64,000 nucleotides of DNA from Pseudomonas entomophila (GCF_013523125.1 NZ_JAAMQJ010000002.1:186001-250000); one strand, 5' to 3'; shown: positions 9,133 through 18,663, counted from the stretch's first letter. Translations and numbers: made by a program. The notes: generated by a model not told the origin, from the letters alone.

Positions 9133-9164
9133 TAGATAACGGAATTATTGCAGCTGTGTGACAA
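9133..9164 (-). promoter_or_regulatory. Pho box and -10 of the phoBR promoter
   Basis: Reading the minus strand, TTGTCAC-ACAG-CTGCAAT (9164-9147) matches the two 7-bp direct repeats with 4-bp spacer of the PhoB site (consensus CTGTCAT/C twice). A TATCTA -10 element (9138-9133) follows at the spacing used when the Pho box replaces the -35. It lies about 50 bp upstream of the phoB start codon. The match is visible by eye; binding is inferred. Confidence 0.7.
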
Positions 9165-9191
9165 CTGCCGAGTCGCCTCCGGATACCCGCC

Positions 9192-10082
9192 TCAGCGTAT
9201 CGCGTAATCGAGCATGACGCCGAGGAACACCAGCAAGCCCGCCCAGTGATTGTGCAGGAACGCCTTGAAGCACGCCGTCCGGTCCCGCGTGCGGGTCGAG
9301 CGGTACTCCCAGGCGAAGCACAGGGCCGCACCCAGCAGCCCCAGATGAAACCCACCGCCCAGGCCGAACGCCCTGCCGGCCAGGAGCAGGCAGACCAGCG
9401 ACGCCAGCTGCAGGCCCAGGATGATCTGCCGGTCGGCCGCGCCGAAGAGGATCGCCGTCGACTTGACCCCGATCTTGAGGTCATCGTCGCGGTCGACCAT
9501 GGCGTAGTAGGTGTCGTAGCCCACGGTCCACAGCAGGTTGGCCAGGTACAGCCACCAGGCGCTGGCCGGCAGCGATTCGTTGGCGGCCATGAAGGCCATG
9601 GGAATGCCCCAGGAGTACGCCGCACCCAGCACCACCTGCGGGTAATGGGTGTACCGCTTCATGAACGGGTAGCAGAAGGCCAGGGCCACGGCCCCGAACG
9701 ACAGGCCCACGGTCGGAGCGTTGGTGCACAGCACCAGCAGGAAGCTTGCGCCTACCAGCACGGCGAACAGTGTCAGGGCCTCGCGGCCCTTGATGCGCCC
9801 ACTGGCCAGGGGGCGGTCGGCAGTGCGCTTGACGTGGCCGTCCACCTTGCGGTCGGCGAAATCGTTGATGGCGCAGCCGGCGGCACGCATCAGCACCACG
9901 CCGAGCGCGAAGATCAGCACGTTGGCCAGGGTCGGGCTGCCGTTTCCGGCGATCCAGACCGCCGTCAGCGTCGGCCACAGCAGCAGGTAGATACCGATCG
10001 GTCGGTCCATGCGGCTGAGCTGGATGAAGTCCCAGGCACGCGGGTGGAGGCGGTTGAGCGACTTGAGCATCTGCAGGTACAT
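9192..10082 (-). CDS. ubiA: 4-hydroxybenzoate polyprenyltransferase UbiA
   Basis: 296-residue integral membrane prenyltransferase that attaches the polyprenyl tail to 4-hydroxybenzoate, the second committed step of ubiquinone synthesis. The two Asp-rich diphosphate/Mg sites are present: [19 protein letters not shown] (about residue 73) and [17 protein letters not shown] (about 195). Multiple hydrophobic helices lie between. Its ATG overlaps the ubiC stop by one base (TGATG at 10084-10080 on the minus strand), so translation is probably coupled to ubiC. Confidence 0.96.
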   Translation of the reverse strand: MYLQMLKSLNRLHPRAWDFIQLSRMDRPIGIYLLLWPTLTAVWIAGNGSPTLANVLIFALGVVLMRAAGCAINDFADRKVDGHVKRTADRPLASGRIKGREALTLFAVLVGASFLLVLCTNAPTVGLSFGAVALAFCYPFMKRYTHYPQVVLGAAYSWGIPMAFMAANESLPASAWWLYLANLLWTVGYDTYYAMVDRDDDLKIGVKSTAILFGAADRQIILGLQLASLVCLLLAGRAFGLGGGFHLGLLGAALCFAWEYRSTRTRDRTACFKAFLHNHWAGLLVFLGVMLDYAIR

Positions 10083-10639
10083 CAGTTCGTGTCCTCGAGC
10101 GCGACGTGCCAGAAGGCAGGGAGAAAGACCTCGGCGACCAGCAGCTGCAGCCCGTCGCGCGCGAAGCGCGAGCGGCGCCCCCAGTGCGCCGGACCTTGGG
10201 CGGGCTCAGGCAGCCAGGCCTGGGGGTAGCGACAGACTTCGATGGGATGGCGGGTGAAGGCCTGGTCGCAGAACAGCAACTCGCCCAGCGAGCGTGTGCC
10301 CAGGTGCTGCAAGTCGAGCCCCCCCTCGACCAGGGCGCGACGCGAGGCGACGCTGCGGGCGAAGACCCAGGGCTGCCCTCGACCCCTCAGGTACACCTCG
10401 CGTGCCCAGCCTTGCTCACCCGGTGCCAGGCCCAATGCCGCGCATTCGTCCTCCCGCAGCGCCTGCCAGCCTTCGAAGAGCGGGACGACATCGAAGCAGT
10501 CCTGGGACAGCACGGTCAGGCGTCGCGTGAGCGAGCCCTGGTCGAACAGCCAGTCGAGGGTCGGCGGATCGATTTCGGGAGCTACCTGGGCGTAGGGCTG
10601 CCACGCGGCAGCGACGGCTTGCGAGGGTTCGTAGGGCAC
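10082..10639 (-). CDS. ubiC: Chorismate lyase UbiC
   Basis: 185 residues from the GTG at 10639. It removes pyruvate from chorismate to give 4-hydroxybenzoate, the ubiquinone ring precursor. Family landmarks are visible: LTRRLTVLS near residue 45, [18 protein letters not shown] in the middle (active-site Arg), and the closing [17 protein letters not shown] and [25 protein letters not shown] segments. An upstream in-frame ATG at 10684 would give 200 residues, but the added part is not family-like and neither start has a strong ribosome-binding site. In operon with ubiA. Confidence 0.93.
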   Translation of the reverse strand: MPYEPSQAVAAAWQPYAQVAPEIDPPTLDWLFDQGSLTRRLTVLSQDCFDVVPLFEGWQALREDECAALGLAPGEQGWAREVYLRGRGQPWVFARSVASRRALVEGGLDLQHLGTRSLGELLFCDQAFTRHPIEVCRYPQAWLPEPAQGPAHWGRRSRFARDGLQLLVAEVFLPAFWHVALEDTN

Positions 10640-10930
10640 GTTGTCGAGGGCTGTCACCGGCTGGAGAAGCGGCGAGCTTAGCATGATTGAAAGACGGCTT
10701 CTGCACGGCGCAGCCCGCGAACGCTGGGCCAAATCGCCTCAATCCGCCCCGACGCAGGGCAGAAGTGCCACCTGTCCGCCTGATTGACGAGAGGGACTGG
10801 CGTGCATTACGGCGGCGTGCCATTCTCAACCGCGTCTGTCTCAGCCTGGAAGCCGCGTCGTACCCTTGGGCACCGCGTCCAACGCACCGCACGGCATAAC
10901 AAAAAGAATTCCCGTCAAAGAGGCTCTACC

Positions 10931-11299
10931 ATGCGCAAACCACAGCTCGCTACCGTCATCTCGGAAGAAACCGGCCTGAACAAGGACAAGGCCAACGAGG
11001 TGCTCAACGCGATATTGGACACCATCACGCAGGCGGTCGACAGCCAGAGCGTGACCCTGGTGGGCTTCGGCACCTTCGAAAAGCGTCACCGGGGCGCCCG
11101 CAACGGCAAGAACCCACAGACAGGCGAGGCCCTGCAGATCAAGGCCAGCAACACGGTGGCCTTCAAGCCTGGCAAGGCGTTCCGGGACCTGCTCCACGAC
11201 GACACCGCTACCCCATCGACCAAAGCACCCAAGGCCGCCACGCCCAAGGCCCCGGCGTCGTCCTCCAAGACGTCCGGCGCGGCCAAGCGCGCGCGTTGA
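10931..11299 (+). CDS. HU-family DNA-binding protein with basic Ala/Pro/Lys tail
   Basis: 122 residues from the ATG at 10931; the frame is open further upstream but the HU fold starts here. Residues 1-90 are a normal HU domain (LATVISEETGLNKDKANE..., GFGTFEKRHRGARNGKNPQTGE, the DNA-clamp arm). Residues 93-122 form a low-complexity tail rich in Ala, Lys, Pro, Ser and Thr that resembles histone-H1-like tails. Nucleoid architecture is the expected role. P. putida has several HU paralogues and I cannot say from sequence which name applies. Confidence 0.9.
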   Translation: MRKPQLATVISEETGLNKDKANEVLNAILDTITQAVDSQSVTLVGFGTFEKRHRGARNGKNPQTGEALQIKASNTVAFKPGKAFRDLLHDDTATPSTKAPKAATPKAPASSSKTSGAAKRAR

Positions 11300-11414
11300 G
11301 GGTTTCTTGCGCTGAGAGGGCAATGATCGGTCCGTGCTCAGGGCACCCGGCCCGACTGGCATTCGGCGAACGAGCCGATAGACTGCCGGGCACGTTCGTT
11401 TTCGAGATGTCACG

Positions 11415-11789
11415 ATGAAGTTTCGCGTTCTCCTGTGGGCCATGGGCCTGCTCATGGCCCGGGCCAGTCGCCGTAATCCGGCCTTTCGCAAGCAGTTGCA
11501 GGACAAGGACCTGGTGTTCCAGATGCAGACGCTCGATGGGCGTGTCGCACGGCACTTCATCGTCAAGGATCTGCGTGTCACCAGCCGGGCTGGCCTGCAC
11601 CCCCAGCCGGCCTTCACCATCGCCTTCAAGGATGCGCCGTATGGCTACGCGACCTTGCAGGCCAAGAACAAGCAGCTGGCCTTCATGCAGGGTATCCAGG
11701 ACAAGGGGATTCAGATCAAGGGCAACCCGGCCCTGGTCATGTGGTTCCAAGGCCTGATGAAGCACCTGCGCACGCCCCGTCCGGCCTGA
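11415..11789 (+). CDS. Conserved hypothetical protein, SCP2-like
   Basis: 124 residues. The first 15 are hydrophobic (MKFRVLLWAMGLLMA) and could be a membrane or signal-like start. The rest alternates strands and helices, with FTIAFKDAPYGYATLQAKNKQLAFMQGIQDKGIQIKG reminiscent of SCP2 sterol-carrier domains, but this is a weak resemblance. A ribosome-binding site is not obvious (CGAGATGTCACG). It is convergent with the HDOD gene, 19 bp between stops. Function unknown. Confidence 0.75.
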   Translation: MKFRVLLWAMGLLMARASRRNPAFRKQLQDKDLVFQMQTLDGRVARHFIVKDLRVTSRAGLHPQPAFTIAFKDAPYGYATLQAKNKQLAFMQGIQDKGIQIKGNPALVMWFQGLMKHLRTPRPA

Positions 11790-11808
11790 GGCCGTCGAGG
11801 CGCCGCGT

Positions 11809-13197
11809 TCAGAACTGCGAGGCCAGTTCGCGCAGCAGGGCTTCGGCATCCAGGATCCGACCCACGACCTCTTCGGCCTTCTGGCGTGTCAGGTGCAGAC
11901 GGTCGAGCAGGGCATCGGGAATCTCCAGCTCGGGGCCGCTGCCGATGCCACGGGCACGCAGCAGACGTGTCGCCAGGCAGATCAGGTTCGCGAAGGCGGC
12001 ATGCTCGCCTGCATAGCTGGCGTCGTGCTGGAAGCGCAGGGCCGTGGCCAGTTCCTCGGGCATGTCCCACAGCCCCAGCAACCAGGCGCCCATCTGCTCG
12101 CGGGTGATGCCCAGCAAGTGCTGCTCGATGTAGGGGTGGCTCAAATGCGGGTTGACCTCCAGGTGACGGCAGATCAGCGAAAAGTGGGGCGGGAAGACGT
12201 GGGCCAAGAGCAGGTAGCCGAAGTTGTGCAGCAGACCACCCAGGTAGGTCAGCCCGCCCTCGGGGCGCTCGGCCCGGGGCATGGCCCGGGTCAGGCCTTC
12301 GATCACGGCCGCGGTGTAGATCGACTGCTGCCAGTAGGGCGTGTCGTGCTGCGGATGATCCTTGGGCAGGCTCAGGGTCTTGCCCAGGGCCAGCCCCAGC
12401 GCCAGGTTGATCACCAGGTCGAAGCCCAGCACCCGGCCGATGGCGTCCTCCACCGAACGGATCTTGCCGGGAAACGCGTAGTAGGGCGAGGCGGCCCAGC
12501 TGACCACCTGGGCCGCCAGGGCCGGGTCGGTTTCCACCACGCGGGTGATGTCGTCGATGCTGGCATCGGGGTCCACGCGCAGCTTGATGATCTTCTGCGC
12601 CGAGTCGGGCAGCGGCGGGATCTCGATGGTCTGCTCGAGCCGCTGCTGGATGCGCCGCGCCGTGAAGGCCTGGACCGCTCGGCTGATCTCCTTGGAGTCG
12701 TCCTGGCGGTCGAGCTTGAGGTGGATGTTGCGCACGGGCTCGGCGAAGCTGCCGGCGCTGGCCTTGGTCAGCAGACGCTTGAACTCGGTCAGCGTCAGCT
12801 CCAGCAGCACTCCGGTCTCCCCGGACTGGATCAGCAGCGAATCGGTGTCCAGCAGGCTCTGTTCGTACAGGCACGGCGAGCTGGTCAGGGCCGGGATCGC
12901 CGGCAAGGCCTTGAGACCATGCTTGTCGAGCATCTGCCGCAGCCGTGCGACCGGCACGGCGGTCAGCGTACGGCCCGTCAGCTCGGTCAGGCGCTTGAGG
13001 TCCAGCAGATGGCTGCACGGGAACAGCACCATCAAGGCGCCCACTTCGTCATCCAGCAGCACGGCCTGGACCTTGCGGGCCGGCACATGATCGGGCTGGT
13101 CTGGCACTTCGCGATAGGTAGCGCCCAGCTTGTCGAGCAAGCGACAGATCACGGACGGTGCGCGAGTGGGGGTGGTTTCCAGAGCAACTTCAGTCAT
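11809..13197 (-). CDS. YbaK-type deacylase domain fused to HDOD domain
   Basis: 462 residues. Residues about 10-155 resemble the YbaK/ProX aminoacyl-tRNA deacylase fold (LLDKLGATYREVPDQPDHVPARKV; VGALMVLFPCSHLLDL; LTGRTLTAVP). Residues about 195-400 are an HDOD domain (LPPLPDSAQKIIKL-like start, DPALAAQVVSWAASPYYAF, GGLLHNFGYLLLAHVFP). HDOD proteins lack HD catalytic metal ligands and are usually signalling scaffolds. The deacylase half may likewise be a sensor, since I do not see the usual catalytic Lys context clearly. Alone between convergent and divergent neighbours. Confidence 0.82.
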   Translation of the reverse strand: MTEVALETTPTRAPSVICRLLDKLGATYREVPDQPDHVPARKVQAVLLDDEVGALMVLFPCSHLLDLKRLTELTGRTLTAVPVARLRQMLDKHGLKALPAIPALTSSPCLYEQSLLDTDSLLIQSGETGVLLELTLTEFKRLLTKASAGSFAEPVRNIHLKLDRQDDSKEISRAVQAFTARRIQQRLEQTIEIPPLPDSAQKIIKLRVDPDASIDDITRVVETDPALAAQVVSWAASPYYAFPGKIRSVEDAIGRVLGFDLVINLALGLALGKTLSLPKDHPQHDTPYWQQSIYTAAVIEGLTRAMPRAERPEGGLTYLGGLLHNFGYLLLAHVFPPHFSLICRHLEVNPHLSHPYIEQHLLGITREQMGAWLLGLWDMPEELATALRFQHDASYAGEHAAFANLICLATRLLRARGIGSGPELEIPDALLDRLHLTRQKAEEVVGRILDAEALLRELASQF

Positions 13198-13266
13198 GAT
13201 GGCGACCCAGTGTTAAACGCGAAATATCGACGGTCCTGAACAACGGACGGTTCCAGGTGAAGCAGG

Positions 13267-15345
13267 TCACACTTGGCCATATTGCTGGCCATGGCGCAAC
13301 CAACGGTCGAGCAGGGGGCTGACATGCTGCGGCCAGCGGGCCAGCAATGCCTGGGCCGCGTCGCGCACCGCCGGCAACAGGTCGGCATCGCGCATCAGGT
13401 CGGCTACCTTGAACTGTAGCAAGCCGGTCTGGCGTGTACCGAGCATCTCGCCGGGACCGCGCAGTTCGAGGTCCTTCTCGGCGATCACGAAGCCGTCGTT
13501 GGTTTCGCGCATGATCCCCAGGCGTTCCCGGCCGATCTGCGACAACGGTGGATGATACAGCAGCACGCAGTGGCTGACCGCACTGCCCCGGCCCACGCGA
13601 CCGCGCAGCTGGTGCAGCTGGGCCAGGCCCAGCCGCTCGGGGTTCTCGATGATCATCAGGCTGGCGTTGGGTACGTCGACCCCGACCTCGATGACCGTGG
13701 TGGCGACCAGCAGCTGCAGGTTTCCGGCCTTGAACTCGGCCATGACCGCCGCCTTCTCGGCCGGCTTCATGCGGCCATGGATCAAGCCGACGCTCAGCTC
13801 GCCCAGGGCACTGCCCAGGTCTTCATAGGTGCTCTCGGCCGCCTGGCAGGTCAGTTCCTCGGATTCCTCGATCAGGGTGCAGACCCAATAGGCCTGACGA
13901 CCCTCGGCACAGGCGGCGCGCACCCGCTCCACCACTTCGAAGCGCCGGCTGTCGGCGACCAGCACGGTGTTCACCGGGGTCCGCCCCGGCGGCAGCTCGT
14001 CGAGCACCGAAGTGTCCAGGTCGGCGTAGGCGCTCATGGCCAGGGTCCGCGGAATCGGCGTGGCGGTCATGATCAGCTGGTGCGGGCACAACTCGCCGCC
14101 CACACCTTTCTGGCGCAGGGCCAGGCGCTGCTGCACGCCGAAGCGATGCTGCTCGTCGATGATCGCCAGGGCCAGGTGCCTGAACTTCACTTCGTCCTGG
14201 AACAGCGCGTGGGTACCGACCACCATGGGGGCGCCATTGGCGATCTGCTCCAGGGCACTGACCCTGGCCTTGCCCTTGAGCTTGCCCGCCAGCCAGGCGA
14301 CCTCGATACCCAAGGGTTCGAGCCAGCGCTTGAAGGTGATGAAATGCTGCTCGGCGAGGATCTCGGTCGGCGCCATCAGCGCGACCTGGTAGCCCGCTTC
14401 GAGCGCCTGCAACGCCGCCAGGGCCGCCACCACGGTCTTGCCGGCACCGACGTCGCCCTGCACCAGCCGCATCATCGGTTCGCCCTGGCTGAGGTCGTAG
14501 GCGATCTCGTTGCCCACGCGCTGCTGGGCGCCGGTGGGTTGAAAGCCCAGGTTGGCCAGGTAGCGCGCAGGCAGACGGCTGGCTTTCGGCAGCACCGGCG
14601 CGCGCAGGGTGCGCAGGCTCTCGCGCACGCGCTGCTGGGACAGCTGGTGCGTCAGCAGTTCTTCGAACGCCAGGCGATGCTGTGCCCAGTGCTGCCCTTC
14701 GGCCAGCTCGTCGACGTCCGCATCCGCCGGTGGGTTGTGCAGGTAGCGGATGGCCTCGTCCAGCGGCGCCAGCTGGTAGTCACGAGCCAACTCGTCGGGT
14801 ATCCAGTCCGGCAGGCTGCTCGGGCCGAGCTGCGCCAGGCTCTGCTGGCACAGCGCGCGCAGTCGTTGCTGGGTCAGCCCTTCGGTGGTCGGGTAGATCG
14901 GTGTCAGCGTCTGCTCGACCGCCGGCGCGGGCTCGTCACCGTTGAGCGCGCGGTATTCAGGGTGATAGATCTCGAGGCCTGACGCGCCCGGGCGGACCTC
15001 GCCGTAGCAGCGCAGGTGCGTGCCACGCTTGAGGCCTTCGCGCTGTGCGTGGCTGAAATGGTAGAAGCGCAGACTCAGCACGCCGCTGCCGTCGCCCATG
15101 CGCACCACCAGGCTGCGGCGCTTGCCCATCACCACGTCGGCGCCACTGACCACGCCTTCCACCACCGCATCCTGGCCTGGGCGCAGGGCGCCGATCGGCA
15201 CCACCCGGGTACGGTCCTGGTAGCGCAAGGGCAGGTGGAACAGCAGGTCCTGGAGGTTTTCCAGGCCGACCTTGGCGAGTTTCTGCGCCATGGCCTCGCC
15301 CACCCCCTTGAGCGCGGTCACCGGCACCTTCGACAGCTCATTCAT
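13267..15345 (-). CDS. recG: ATP-dependent DNA helicase RecG
   Basis: 692 residues, the usual RecG size. An N-terminal OB-fold wedge domain (about 50-165) grips branched DNA. The helicase core shows motif I GDVGAGKTVVA, motif II DEQHRFG, motif III TATPIPRTLA and motif VI HQLRGRVGRG. It remodels stalled forks and Holliday junctions. Its start is three bases after the oxyR stop on the same strand, so the two are co-transcribed, an arrangement known in Pseudomonas. Confidence 0.97.
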   Translation of the reverse strand: MNELSKVPVTALKGVGEAMAQKLAKVGLENLQDLLFHLPLRYQDRTRVVPIGALRPGQDAVVEGVVSGADVVMGKRRSLVVRMGDGSGVLSLRFYHFSHAQREGLKRGTHLRCYGEVRPGASGLEIYHPEYRALNGDEPAPAVEQTLTPIYPTTEGLTQQRLRALCQQSLAQLGPSSLPDWIPDELARDYQLAPLDEAIRYLHNPPADADVDELAEGQHWAQHRLAFEELLTHQLSQQRVRESLRTLRAPVLPKASRLPARYLANLGFQPTGAQQRVGNEIAYDLSQGEPMMRLVQGDVGAGKTVVAALAALQALEAGYQVALMAPTEILAEQHFITFKRWLEPLGIEVAWLAGKLKGKARVSALEQIANGAPMVVGTHALFQDEVKFRHLALAIIDEQHRFGVQQRLALRQKGVGGELCPHQLIMTATPIPRTLAMSAYADLDTSVLDELPPGRTPVNTVLVADSRRFEVVERVRAACAEGRQAYWVCTLIEESEELTCQAAESTYEDLGSALGELSVGLIHGRMKPAEKAAVMAEFKAGNLQLLVATTVIEVGVDVPNASLMIIENPERLGLAQLHQLRGRVGRGSAVSHCVLLYHPPLSQIGRERLGIMRETNDGFVIAEKDLELRGPGEMLGTRQTGLLQFKVADLMRDADLLPAVRDAAQALLARWPQHVSPLLDRWLRHGQQYGQV

Positions 15346-15348
15346 GGT

Positions 15349-16275
15349 TCAGGCCGACTGATCCATGGGCGGCTTGGCGACCGAACACAGACGGATCGAG
15401 TCGGCGAGGATCTCGATGGCCTTCGGCCGTGGGAAGCTGGCACGCCAGGCGATGGCCACGGTGCGGAAGGGCGACGGCGCGGTCAAGGGACGGACCTCGA
15501 TGACGCCGGGCGCATAGTGGTGGCTGTGCACGGCCGACAGCGGCAGGATCGAAATGCCCAGGCCCGACGCGACCATGTGCCGGATGGTTTCCAGGGAGCT
15601 GGACTCCACGGTGGTGTGGCGCGACCCTTCGCCGCCTTTGGTCAGGGTCGGGCAGGCCTCCAGGACCTGGTCACGGAAGCAGTGACCTTCGCCCAGCAGC
15701 AACAGACTCTTGTCGTTGAGCGCCGCCGCGTCGATGCTCTTCTTGGCGGTCCAGGGATGATTGCTGGGCATCAAGGCATAGAACGGCTCGTCATAGAGCG
15801 GCATGGTCAGCACGTCGGACTCGTTGAACGGCAAGGCGATGATCACCGCGTCGAGTTCGCCGTTGCGCAGCTTTTCGCGCAACACGTGGGTGAAGTTCTC
15901 TTCGATGTACAGCGGCATCTGCGGGGCGACCCGGTGCAGCTGCGGGATCAGGTGCGGGAAGAGGTAAGGGCCCACGGTGTAGATGGCGCCGACCTTGAGC
16001 GGGGCGGTCAGCTGGTTCTTGCCGGCCTGGGCCAGCTCGCGGATGCCCTGGGCCTGCTCGAGGACCTTCTGGGCCTGGGCCACGATGTTTTCGCCGACCG
16101 GCGTCAGGCGGACCGCGCTCTTGCTGCGCTCGAAGATCAGCACGCCCAGCTCGTCCTCGAGCTTCTTCACGCCTACCGACAAGGTCGGCTGGCTGACGTG
16201 GCACCGTTCGGCGGCATGGCCGAAGTGTTGCTCCTGGGCGAGCGTGACGATGTAGCGGAGTTCTGTGAGGGTCAT
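15349..16275 (-). CDS. oxyR: Hydrogen-peroxide-responsive LysR regulator OxyR
   Basis: 308 residues. The N-terminal winged helix-turn-helix (1-60, TLAQEQHFGHAAERCHVSQP) is followed by a LysR co-inducer domain. The redox pair that forms the peroxide-sensing disulfide is present in GHCFRDQVLEACPTL, about residues 199 and 208. It activates catalase and alkyl hydroperoxide reductase genes. First gene of the oxyR-recG unit; about 90 bp separate it from the tonB end. Confidence 0.96.
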   Translation of the reverse strand: MTLTELRYIVTLAQEQHFGHAAERCHVSQPTLSVGVKKLEDELGVLIFERSKSAVRLTPVGENIVAQAQKVLEQAQGIRELAQAGKNQLTAPLKVGAIYTVGPYLFPHLIPQLHRVAPQMPLYIEENFTHVLREKLRNGELDAVIIALPFNESDVLTMPLYDEPFYALMPSNHPWTAKKSIDAAALNDKSLLLLGEGHCFRDQVLEACPTLTKGGEGSRHTTVESSSLETIRHMVASGLGISILPLSAVHSHHYAPGVIEVRPLTAPSPFRTVAIAWRASFPRPKAIEILADSIRLCSVAKPPMDQSA

Positions 16276-16366
16276 AACGTGCGTCCATGAAGTTGCGGCC
16301 CCAGCATAGCGGCTGCACTCGATGGACGCACGCTATCAGACGTGCGTTTTCGTGACAGGATCGCCT

Positions 16367-17104
16367 TCAGCGACGGTCCAGAGAGTACACGAACGGCGCG
16401 ACCACCTCGATGCTGCCGTTGTTGAGCACTTCCTTGGGCGGCTTGGGCACCGGTTGCGCGCGCCTGATCATTTCCAGCGTGGCCCGATCCAGGGCGGCGC
16501 TGCCCGATCCATCTGCCAGCGTGTAGGACAGGATCCTGCCGTCGGCATCGACCGTGAAGCGCAGGCGGTTGATGCCCTGCAGGCCGCGACGGCGCGCATC
16601 CTCGGGGTAGCGCTTGTACTTGGCCAGATGACGCAACAGGTCGCTCTGCCAGGTCGGCAGGGCCTTGCTGTTGGACGCGACACTCGGTGCCGGGGCGGCC
16701 GAAGGCTTCGGCGGCGTCGTGGTCGGCGGTGTTTCGGCCACGTGTTCGGTCGGCGGCTTTTCTTGGGGCGGCTCGGGCTTCTTCTCAGGCTTGGGCGGCT
16801 GTGGCTTGGGCTTGGGTTGAGGCTTGGGCGGCTTGGGAATGGCGATCTTGGGCTTGGGCGCTTCCGCGACCTTGGGCAGCGGAGGCTCCTCCACGGGCGT
16901 CGGCGGCTGCGGGGCGGCCTTCGGCGGCGGAGGGGGCGCCGGTTCCGGCAGGGGAGCCATCTGGACCATCATGGCCGCCGGAGGCAGCTCGATGACCTGT
17001 GGCTTGGTCCAGTTCATGGCCAGCAGCACCGCAGCGGCATGCAGGCCAAGCACGAGCGCCAGGCTGCCACTGTAGCGTGCCAGGTTATGCCGCTTCTTGG
17101 TCAT
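16367..17104 (-). CDS. tonB: Energy transducer TonB
   Basis: 245 residues. An N-terminal anchor helix (about 12-32, containing SLALVLGLHAAAVLLAM with the essential His of the S-H motif) precedes a long Pro/Lys/Glu-rich periplasmic spacer (about 45-150). The C-terminal TonB domain (about 165-240) contains the YPEDARRRGLQG motif. It carries proton-motive energy from ExbBD to outer-membrane siderophore and vitamin receptors. Its ATG overlaps the exbD stop by four bases (ATGA). Confidence 0.96.
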   Translation of the reverse strand: MTKKRHNLARYSGSLALVLGLHAAAVLLAMNWTKPQVIELPPAAMMVQMAPLPEPAPPPPPKAAPQPPTPVEEPPLPKVAEAPKPKIAIPKPPKPQPKPKPQPPKPEKKPEPPQEKPPTEHVAETPPTTTPPKPSAAPAPSVASNSKALPTWQSDLLRHLAKYKRYPEDARRRGLQGINRLRFTVDADGRILSYTLADGSGSAALDRATLEMIRRAQPVPKPPKEVLNNGSIEVVAPFVYSLDRR

Positions 17105-17529
17105 TTCTTGGCTGCCGTCTCTAGTCCGACCAGGCCGACCTTCAGGTAGCCCGCCGCGCGCATGGTGTTCATCACCTCCATCAGGTCGCCGTAGTCGACC
17201 CCCTTGTCGGCCTGGAAGAAGATCGTGGTCTCTTTGTCGCCCTTGGTGCGGGCGTCGAGCATCGCACCGAGCTGGCCCGGTTGCGCGACCAGGTCATCGC
17301 CGACGTACAGCTTCTGGTCGGCCTTGACGCTGACGAACACCGGCTTCTCCGGCCTGGGTGCCGGCTTGGCGGTCGAGGCCGGCAGGTCCACCTTGATGTC
17401 GACGGTGGCCAGGGGCGCGGCGACCATGAAGATGATCAGCAGCACCAGCATCACGTCGATGAACGGCGTGACGTTGATTTCGTGGTTCTCGGCGAGGTCG
17501 TCGCCGCCTTCGTTGAGATGCAGGCCCAT
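17101..17529 (-). CDS. exbD: TonB-complex subunit ExbD
   Basis: 142 residues with one membrane helix (about 18-40) carrying the essential Asp in NVTPFIDVMLVLLIIFM, followed by a periplasmic domain. It forms with ExbB the proton channel that energises TonB. It begins three bases after exbB and overlaps tonB by four bases, so exbB-exbD-tonB is one tightly coupled operon. Confidence 0.96.
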   Translation of the reverse strand: MGLHLNEGGDDLAENHEINVTPFIDVMLVLLIIFMVAAPLATVDIKVDLPASTAKPAPRPEKPVFVSVKADQKLYVGDDLVAQPGQLGAMLDARTKGDKETTIFFQADKGVDYGDLMEVMNTMRAAGYLKVGLVGLETAAKK

Positions 17530-17532
17530 GGC

Positions 17533-18483
17533 TTACCCCACTTTCACCATGTGGGGGGCGGCGCGGTCGCTGCCCTGATGATCCAGATCGCGGCTGACCA
17601 GCAGCAGGACCTGGGCCGAGGCGTCGGAGACCTGCGCCTTGTAGCCGGCGATGGAGCGTGCGAAGACGTTGTAGATGACCACCGCCGGGATGGCGGCGAC
17701 CAGGCCCAGGGCCGTGGCCAGCAGGGCTTCGGCGATGCCGGGCGCGACCACGGCCAGGTTGGTGGTCTGGGTTTTGGCGATGCCGATGAAGCTGTTCATG
17801 ATGCCCCAGACGGTGCCGAACAGGCCGACGAAGGGGGCGGTGGAACCGATGGTGGCGAGCACGCCGGTGCCGTTGCTCATGTTGCGACCGCTGGCCGCGA
17901 CCAGGCGCTCCAGGCGGAAGCTGACACGTTCCTTGATGCCTTCCTTCTCGCGGGCGTTGGCCGACAGGCGCATCTCTTCGAGCGCATCGTGCACCAGGGT
18001 ATGGGCCAGGGTGCCTTCCTTCTGGCTCGACTCGCTGGCTTCGCGCAGGGTAGCGGAGCGCTTCAGCGTGGCGATTTCACCGCGCAGGCGGCGCTTGGCC
18101 CCGAGCAGCTCGAAGCCTTTGGCGATCCAGATGGTCCAGGTGATGATCGACGCGATGGCCAGGCCGATCATGACCGCCTTGACCACGATGTCGGCATTCT
18201 TGTACATGCCCCAGGGCGACAGGTCGTGCGCCATGCCGAGGCTGGTATCCTCGACCAGGGCCTGGGTGTCGTCGGCGTCGGCGGGCGCCGGAGTCACGGC
18301 AGGCGTATTCGGCGTCGCGTTCGGTGCTGCGGCGGCAGGCGCCGTCGCCGTGGAAGTGGCCGGCTGCGTGGCCGGCTCGTCTGCCAGGGCCGCCGGGGCC
18401 AGTGCCAGGCTGAACATCAGCGCGGCAATGGCGCGCCAGGCGCGCGAGGTGGTTGGCGAAGCGGAGGGTTGAATACGTGTCAT
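17533..18483 (-). CDS. exbB: TonB-complex subunit ExbB with long N-terminal extension
   Basis: 316 residues from the ATG at 18483; an upstream in-frame start has no support. A signal-like hydrophobic stretch (about 15-35, ending ALA-DE) is followed by an Ala/Thr/Pro-rich periplasmic segment of about 60 residues. The MotA/TolQ/ExbB core follows with helices near 95-120, 200-225 and 240-265 (GLFGTVWGIMNSFIGIA). The long N-terminus is the Pseudomonas/Xanthomonas ExbB form, longer than the E. coli protein (244). First gene of the operon. Confidence 0.95.
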   Translation of the reverse strand: MTRIQPSASPTTSRAWRAIAALMFSLALAPAALADEPATQPATSTATAPAAAAPNATPNTPAVTPAPADADDTQALVEDTSLGMAHDLSPWGMYKNADIVVKAVMIGLAIASIITWTIWIAKGFELLGAKRRLRGEIATLKRSATLREASESSQKEGTLAHTLVHDALEEMRLSANAREKEGIKERVSFRLERLVAASGRNMSNGTGVLATIGSTAPFVGLFGTVWGIMNSFIGIAKTQTTNLAVVAPGIAEALLATALGLVAAIPAVVIYNVFARSIAGYKAQVSDASAQVLLLVSRDLDHQGSDRAAPHMVKVG

Positions 18484-18560
18484 GCTGGCCGGACCTGATG
18501 AAGATGAAGGTGATGTCCTCGAGGCCTGAGGAAGACCGAGAACAGGCAGATCGGCATTAT

Positions 18561-18575
18561 TGCAATTAATTCTTG
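18561..18575. promoter_or_regulatory. Candidate Fur-type site upstream of exbB
   Basis: An AT-rich patch TGCAATTAATTCTTG lies 78 bp upstream of the exbB start and has partial dyad symmetry similar to a Fur box (about 9 of 14 positions against the 7-1-7 consensus). Iron control of exbBD-tonB would be expected, but the match is imperfect and made by eye. The same 180-bp gap also serves the divergent epimerase gene. Confidence 0.3.
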
Positions 18576-18663
18576 TTAGCAGAAGCAATAGAGTATCTTT
18601 TTTTTACGAACGGCCCGCTTTTGCAGGCGCATGGCGGTTCGAAGGCCAAGCAGGGGAGAGGCA

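Noticed and set aside
10784..10930. Upstream extension of the HU gene
   Set aside because: Open by chance; the HU fold begins at the ATG at 10931 and the added residues are not family-like.
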